Assembly: GCA_016946835.1 (NCBI GenBank)
Contig: JACVTC010000674.1
Location: 1 to 12,300 of the forward strand
From: Neocallimastix lanati (nom. inval.)
Taxonomy: Eukaryota > Neocallimastigomycota > Neocallimastigomycetes > Neocallimastigales > Neocallimastigaceae
Direction of reading: 5' to 3'
Length of the DNA: 12,300 nt
Shown: positions 8,492 to 12,300 of the stretch, piece by piece
How positions within the stretch are numbered: the stretch's first letter is position 1
Layout: each line of letters starts with the position of its first letter
Notes under the pieces: generated by a model
What the model saw: the letters and a program-made list of their open reading frames with translations, nothing else
Told to the model about the DNA's origin: nothing
Database searches by the model: none
Made by a program: the position numbers and the translations under genes

Positions 8492-8585
8492 TTATAATTT
8501 TCTATCATATTTCAATTTACTTAACTATTATTTTCATTTTTATTATTCCCATTATTATTGTTCTTATTATTTCCTTCTTCTATAG

Positions 8586-9178
8586 TTACCTAACCATATA
8601 TCATTCTTTCTTTTGATATGCAATAATGCGTCTGCAATAATGTTTCTTTTTCCTGGTTGGTAAATAACTTATTGACTAAATAAATCACACCAATAAGCGT
8701 ATTTACTTGTATTTTTTTTCATGCTTCTTAATTATAGGAACTATTGATTAATGGTCTATAAATGAAATTGTTTGGTAAAGATTGCCAAATATATATGGTT
8801 TGAATTTTGATGGCTTCAATTCATTACTAGAAGTAGCTATAACATCAGTATATGTCGTAAGTTTATTTTTAAATTCTATAAAAAAATTTACATCTTTGAT
8901 ATCCACGTTGTCAATTAAATCTCTTAAAATCTTATTTTTCTCAACCTTTTCATTTGTACTGGCATTATTAGTCATTGTAGGAGGTGATTTTCAAAAATGC
9001 AGCAAAACATAGCCTGAGAGTGAAAAGTTTGTACATCCTCTAATGGTATTCATGATATAACATTAAAACTAAATATTCCATTAATACTATTAATTCTATT
9101 TCTTACATATAAATATTTACTATCAGTGTCCACCAGAAATTTATAGTTAGCTTGTGTTTTCAAATTAATAATATATCG
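8586..9178 (-). pseudogene. RNase H domain relic of the gypsy element
   Basis: Two parts are visible. The N-terminal part (9178-9074) reads NLKTQANYKFLVDTDSKYLY, matching the LK ... F-x-x-x-TDAS start of Ty3/gypsy RNase H, with the first catalytic Asp. The C-terminal part reads FKPYIFGNLYQTISFIDH, ending at a TAA (8750-8748). The next frames give KYAYWCDLFSQ, stop, VIYQPGKRNIIADALL. This is the standard Y-x-x-G ... TDH ... RW ... YxPGKxNxxADALSR ending, with the last Asp at 8632-8630. An open frame at 8975-8751 links the two parts but contains about 40 residues that I cannot align, so the middle is rearranged or shifted. The TDH Thr is Ile here, and the Arg before Trp is Tyr. The C-terminal assignment is strong. 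Confidence 0.7.
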
Positions 9179-9237
9179 AAAATCAGATCACCATTTCCAC
9201 AATTCTAAATTTAGCATATATTTTTAGTGTCCGAATT

Positions 9238-9512
9238 TTTACCAAAACTGGACTATTTCATTGATTCTCTCTTTTGTATTAGTAAAAACTTGATGTACTC
9301 TACCAGATGTAAAACCTACAATAGTTAATTTCTAATATGGTTTGTTAAGAACTTTCTTGTTAATAAATTGGCATAACTACCACCATCAATTGGAATTGCA
9401 GCAGGAAAGCCATCAACAGAGCCACTAATCACAGCTATGTTGTGCTCATTGTACAATAGCAATGAAAAGAATTATTGACTAATTCCAAACTATTAATATT
9501 ATTAAAGAAAAA
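9238..9512 (-). pseudogene. retropepsin-like protease relic of the gypsy element
   Basis: The minus-strand translation reads AVISGSVDGFPAAIPIDGG, then SYANLLTRKF. After a stop, one frame over, it reads TIVGFTSGRVHQVF and INEIVQFW, stopping at 9241-9239. Ty3/gypsy proteases have the form I-x-G-x-I/V-x-G ... hydrophobic-hydrophobic-D-T-G-[AS], with a later G-x-V strand. Here the catalytic Asp codon is present (9387-9385), but the following Thr is Gly (DGG instead of DTG). Upstream, a different frame (NNINSLELVNNSF) joins in through a frameshift. No CCHC knuckle is visible before it. The pattern is clear enough for a family call, and the catalytic motif is damaged. Confidence 0.6.
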
Positions 9513-9912
9513 TGGGTTAGGTTAGAGAAATATGAACAGCTAAATATTCCAATAAAGATTACTAGGTAAATACAATGTTTAATTATGATCTAATTCTTTA
9601 TGGTTAAAGAAATAATTAATTTAATTAATAATTATAAAATTTAATATTAAAATGTAATCAAACTAACGATTATTATTTATTAATGTATATAAAACAAAAA
9701 GTTTTATGAGAATATTTTTAATAACTAATTATAAAGAAACTTTTCATTTTGTTATTTAATAAATTTAAAGATTTTAATTAAAATTTCATTCCTTTAGGTT
9801 AATTTAGATTATATTGGGTTATATTATGTTAATAACACAAAAACTGTATGGGAATAAAGATAAAAACGTAAATTAAAACGGTCATAAGCATCTAATACAA
9901 TAGTACTTAAAT
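9513..9912. other. AT-rich spacer upstream of the pol relic, no gene seen
   Basis: This is where gag or a 5' LTR would be expected, but no coherent frame or repeat of the 7475-7786 sequence is visible. Short words GGTTAATTTAGATTATATTGG and GGTTATATTATGTTAATAAC (9799-9837) form a weak local duplication. Confidence 0.4.
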
Positions 9913-10382
9913 TTAAATATTAAAACTACTTAAAATTCTTTCTCTTGAATCTTTATAATTTTCTGATTTTAAATAAAATTCGACTTCCCTTAACTCAGTT
10001 TTATTATATGTTATATTATATTCTCTTTTAAACCATTAATCGTATCATCTCCTGCAAGCTTATTAAATTAACTCAAAACTAATTGAGTTACCGGTTCTCC
10101 AATTGACTGAGCCTCTAGAATTCCAACATAAGTATTTACTTTCACTTTATGTGAATTAATATTATTTATGACTTTTTTAAAAAAATTATCTGGTTTAAAA
10201 TTTGGCGATTTCTTTTTTTGTTCAAGAAATTTTCTATTTTTTTGAAATAGATTTTCATTGTATACTAGAAAATGAATATTCTCATTGGAATATGGATTGG
10301 ATATTTTATTACAAATAATTAATGTCTGATTCAGAAAAATATTCTTTGGTCATTTATTTTTACATACTTTTATTAACTTTTC
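9913..10382 (-). pseudogene. RNA polymerase largest-subunit fragment (Rpb1-like), decayed
   Basis: A single minus-strand frame of about 156 codons carries only two internal stops (TGA at 10352-10350 and TAA at 10070-10068). It contains FFKKVINNINSHKVKVNTYV, then GILEAQSIGEPVTQLVLS, a stop, FNKLAGDD and INGLKENI. AQSIGEP (10112-10092) is the near-invariant motif of the bridge-helix/trigger-loop region of multisubunit RNA polymerase largest subunits, followed by T-Q-x-T-L-x-T-F-H-x-A-G and, further on, G-x-x-R-L-K-E-I. Here Gly after GEP is Val, the trigger-loop Thr is the stop, and a few residues are missing before LKE. The end, FYLKSENYKDSRERILSSF, aligns best with the V-F-L-x-x-x-x-x-x-D-x-x-R-A-K stretch of RNA polymerase II Rpb1, so Rpb1 is my first choice over Rpa1 and Rpc1. 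The frame covers only about a tenth of a full subunit of some 1,500 residues. A working copy must exist elsewhere. Confidence 0.7.
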
Positions 10383-10726
10383 TATATAAAAAGTGTTTAT
10401 TATCATTTTATTTAAGACACGTAGATGTAAACAAAATTTTATATATATATATATTTATATTTATTTTTTTTTGTAGTTAAATTATTACTATAAAATTAAA
10501 ATAAAAATAAAAATAAATTTAATTAATTACATAAATTAAAGAAATAAGTCAAATTAGTTGATTCGATAAAATAACTTTTTTTAAAAAAAAATAAACTTTA
10601 TATATATTGAATATAATTTTTTTAAAATAAATAAATAGTAAAAAACATATATGAATTATATATAAATATACAAATTTAAACAATAACTATCTATAACATA
10701 ATGAAGATGTTTATGAACAAAAAAAT
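10383..10726. other. AT-rich spacer, no gene seen
   Basis: It holds a (TA)n run at about 10441-10452 and A/T homopolymers. Nothing coding is visible. Confidence 0.55.
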
Positions 10727-10981
10727 TTAAAATATCATATAGTCAGAACTATTTTTATTTAGTATAATTATTGAACCATTAATACTTCTATTTAATAATT
10801 AATAAGGTTCATTTTTCATTCCAGGTTTAAAAGGAATAGAATTTGCTTTATATGGATAATATTTATTATTTGATCATACACCATATACAATTATATTATT
10901 ATAAACTTCATAATCTTTTAATATACTATGGTAATGATATGCATTTATATTTTTAGCATGGTCATAATAAAAAAAAATTAA
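10727..10981 (-). pseudogene. decayed coding fragment, unrecognised
   Basis: A minus-strand frame of about 84 codons has two internal stops and ends at TAA (10729-10727). The translation is strongly protein-like: YDHAKNINAYHYHSILKDYE, then NNIIVYGV, a TGA in a position that would suit Trp, SNNKYYPYKANSIPFKPGMK, NEPY, a TAA, and INGSIIILNKNSSDYMIF. Tyr and Asn are frequent, and Pro, Gly and His occur at spacings typical of a folded protein. I do not recognise the family. Its upstream end runs into the 54-bp tandem array, which is non-coding in all minus frames, so the gene is broken there. It could be the tail of the broken gene at 11227-12264, but that gene ends with its own stop at 11229-11227, so a separate gene is likelier. 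Confidence 0.45.
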
Positions 10982-11185
10982 TAAGAATATTTAATAATAA
11001 TTTTTATTATATTCGATATTAATAAAAGATTTTAATAAGAATATTTAATAATAATTTTTATTATATTCGATATTAATAAAAGATCTTAATAAGAATATTT
11101 AATAATAATTTTTATTATATTTAATATTAATAAAAGATTTTAATAATAAGATTTAATAATAATTTTAATTATATTATTATTAAGA
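10980..11185. repeat. 54-bp tandem repeat, about 3.7 copies
   Basis: Copies lie at 10980-11033, 11034-11087 and 11088-11141, with a diverged partial copy to about 11185. Copies 1 and 2 differ by one base (TTTT/TCTT near 11085). Copy 3 has TTTAAT for TTCGAT. Each unit contains AATAATAATTTTTATTAT, a local inverted repeat. Every minus and plus frame has a stop in each unit, so the 18-codon period is not coding. The near identity of copies 1 and 2 suggests recent expansion. Confidence 0.9.
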
Positions 11186-11226
11186 GTATTTAATAGGAAA
11201 TACAAGGTATTTAGTAACACCCCGTA

Positions 11227-12264
11227 TCAGTCATACAAATCAGATAATTCTGGTAATAAGGATTCCAATTGACTTGAATAGATGATAGGTACTTCAGGAA
11301 TTACATTTGAATAAAACGAATACCACAAATAGCTATTTGTTTTTTCTATGTGTTCCTCAGCTATAAGAATAACTTTGTTGTCTTCTTGTACAAATTGTTC
11401 AATACAATTTTGTAAATTATTATTAATAATAATTAATATGCTATTTTTAGTATATAAGAAAAATATTTCTTTCACCAGAGGATCATCCTTACAAAACAAA
11501 TTTAATGATGAAGAGATAATAAATTCATATCAATAATTTGATAGTGTATATATAATTTAATGGTATTGAGCATAACAAGGAAAGAAAATGAATAATTATA
11601 ATTATACAAATAATTAGATATGTCATAAGGATATATATTTGAATTATCATTAATGGAAAAGGCTAAAATATTTATTTTCTTGTCGTTTATTTTTTCATTT
11701 TCAAAATATTTTGAATTTTCAATCCGATTCTTCACCGAATTTATAAAATTCCCTTGCTAGGGAATTATAATATAGGAATGACATTTTGAACATCTTTTGA
11801 ATTAAATTAGCGAGTCAACAATATCAAAATGGACTCTATATAACAATGATAGTTCAAATCCATATGACATAAATAAAGTTGGAGGCAAGATACACTTACT
11901 ATTTTCATCAAGAGAAGAAAGGTTAGAATATTTTTACTTTTTTTTATTACAAAAATTTCGAATTACTTTAACACATTTGGGTAGTTTCACTTCTTTATTG
12001 AAATTTTTATTTATACTTAGAGTATGATATATATCCAGAATTTAAAGGAGCCACATAAGAATTATCTTTCCACTGGACATATCGTATGCTATTTCTATTG
12101 CAGTACTCTTCAGTAATAACCGGTAAAACTTTGTCTTTATTATTGAAATATCTAGTATAATAATTACCAAATAATTTGTTATAATTTATTTTTATTGGAT
12201 TGTTAATGTGGAGATTGCTTCTTATAGTAACCTCACTGTGAAAATCGATATAAAGAAAATATAA
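11227..12264 (-). pseudogene. broken gene with Cys-x2-Cys motif, possibly Sec23/Sec24-like
   Basis: Four minus-strand pieces in different frames appear to form one decayed gene. (1) 12264-12010 is 85 open codons containing RYVQWKDNSYVAPLNSGYIS. (2) 12008-11937 contains EVKLPKCVKVIRNF. (3) About 11934-11502 has stops at 11804-11802 and 11759-11757. It contains CILPPTLFMSYGFELSLL, KRCSKCHSYI and NSVKNRIENSKYF. (4) About 11520-11227 encodes FCKDDPLVKEIFFL and ends LPELSDLYD with its own stop. The Cys pair lies at 11792-11790 and 11783-11781. RC-x2-C-x-[ST]-Y-I-x-P is the first half of the Sec23/Sec24 zinc finger. The second Cys pair (W-x-C-N-x-C) would fall where NSVKN stands, with neither Cys present. 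The rest does not clearly match the COPII trunk domain, so this identity is a hypothesis. No ATG start suits piece 4; its first in-frame initiator-like codon is TTG at 11499. The gene may extend past the window edge. Confidence 0.5.
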
Positions 12265-12300
12265 TTATTTGACTATTATTTTGATCGTTGAATACATATA

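Larger units (their letters stand above)
7787..9512 (-). mobile_element. decayed Ty3/gypsy-type LTR retrotransposon pol, reverse transcriptase missing
   Basis: Minus-strand pieces in the canonical Ty3/gypsy order are a retropepsin-like segment, RNase H, an Asn-rich linker and an integrase (H2C2 part, core, C-terminal part). The order RNase H then integrase, with a GH-x-G and C-x2-C type finger, distinguishes Ty3/gypsy from Ty1/copia, in which integrase precedes RT. The roughly 1 kb of reverse transcriptase expected between protease and RNase H is absent: only about 60 bases separate the two. Stops and frameshifts occur throughout. No LTR pair, primer-binding site or polypurine tract could be recognised. 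The element cannot be active. Confidence 0.75.

Noticed and set aside
8358-8585. 75-codon plus-strand open frame
   Set aside because: It lies antisense to the Asn-rich linker and integrase start; its Phe/Leu/Tyr-rich translation is the shadow of Asn/Lys codons on the minus strand.
8782-9012. 76-codon plus-strand open frame
   Set aside because: It is antisense to the RNase H relic, which has recognisable motifs on the minus strand.
11497-11499. TTG as a start codon for the frame at 11499-11227
   Set aside because: The frame is open upstream of the TTG, and the piece continues a broken longer gene; TTG initiation is not expected in a eukaryotic nuclear gene.
11348-11536. 62-codon plus-strand open frame
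   Set aside because: It is antisense to the last piece of the broken gene at 11227-12264, whose minus-strand composition is more protein-like.
7787-12264. Stop codons read as amino acids (recoded genetic code)
   Set aside because: The in-frame stops replace different residues (for example Cys at 8159, Lys after TDH, a trigger-loop Thr), and frameshifts accompany them. Decay explains both.

Overview
This window is extremely AT-rich: two 600-base stretches I counted by hand have 64 and 92 G+C bases, or 11-15 %. The best fit is the nuclear genome of a small eukaryote. I see eukaryote-type relics: a Ty3/gypsy LTR retrotransposon, a fragment of an RNA polymerase largest subunit, a possible Sec23/Sec24-type zinc finger and a tRNA-Lys(CTT) fragment. 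I see no bacterial operon structure and no ribosome binding sites. An AT-rich microsporidian is my leading guess. An anaerobic fungus or another AT-rich protist is possible. This assignment is inference.

Only one gene looks intact, at 13-714 (+). It encodes an Asn-rich protein with several membrane segments, and it may begin left of the window. From about 715 to 6340 the sequence is mostly degenerate spacer. It holds an AAATAAT heptamer array (1563-1744), three short hairpins at exactly 50-bp spacing (2581-2714), a 14-bp repeat (2767-2830), a tRNA-Lys relic (from 3238) and a few short open stretches with protein-like composition.

From about 6340 to 12264 every recognisable relic is on the minus strand. 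Reading right to left, they are: a broken gene with a Cys-x2-Cys motif (12264-11227); a 54-bp tandem repeat (10980-11185); an unrecognised decayed coding fragment (10981-10727); a decayed RNA polymerase largest-subunit fragment with a well-preserved AQSIGEP motif (10382-9913); a Ty3/gypsy pol relic with protease, RNase H and integrase but no reverse transcriptase (9512-7787); and two gag-like pieces (7474-7163 and 6520-6341). The two gag-like pieces are separated by about 640 bp with strongly inverted G/C skew, which may be an insertion.

The window reads as a gene graveyard beside one surviving gene. The relics do not form a pathway. Frameshifts, in-frame stops and internal deletions are scattered through all of them. 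The stop codons fall at unrelated amino-acid positions, so a recoded genetic code does not explain them. I found no convincing new functional system. The most unusual signals are the 50-bp-spaced hairpins, the abrupt skew switch with its candidate insertion, and the mix of housekeeping and retroelement relics.
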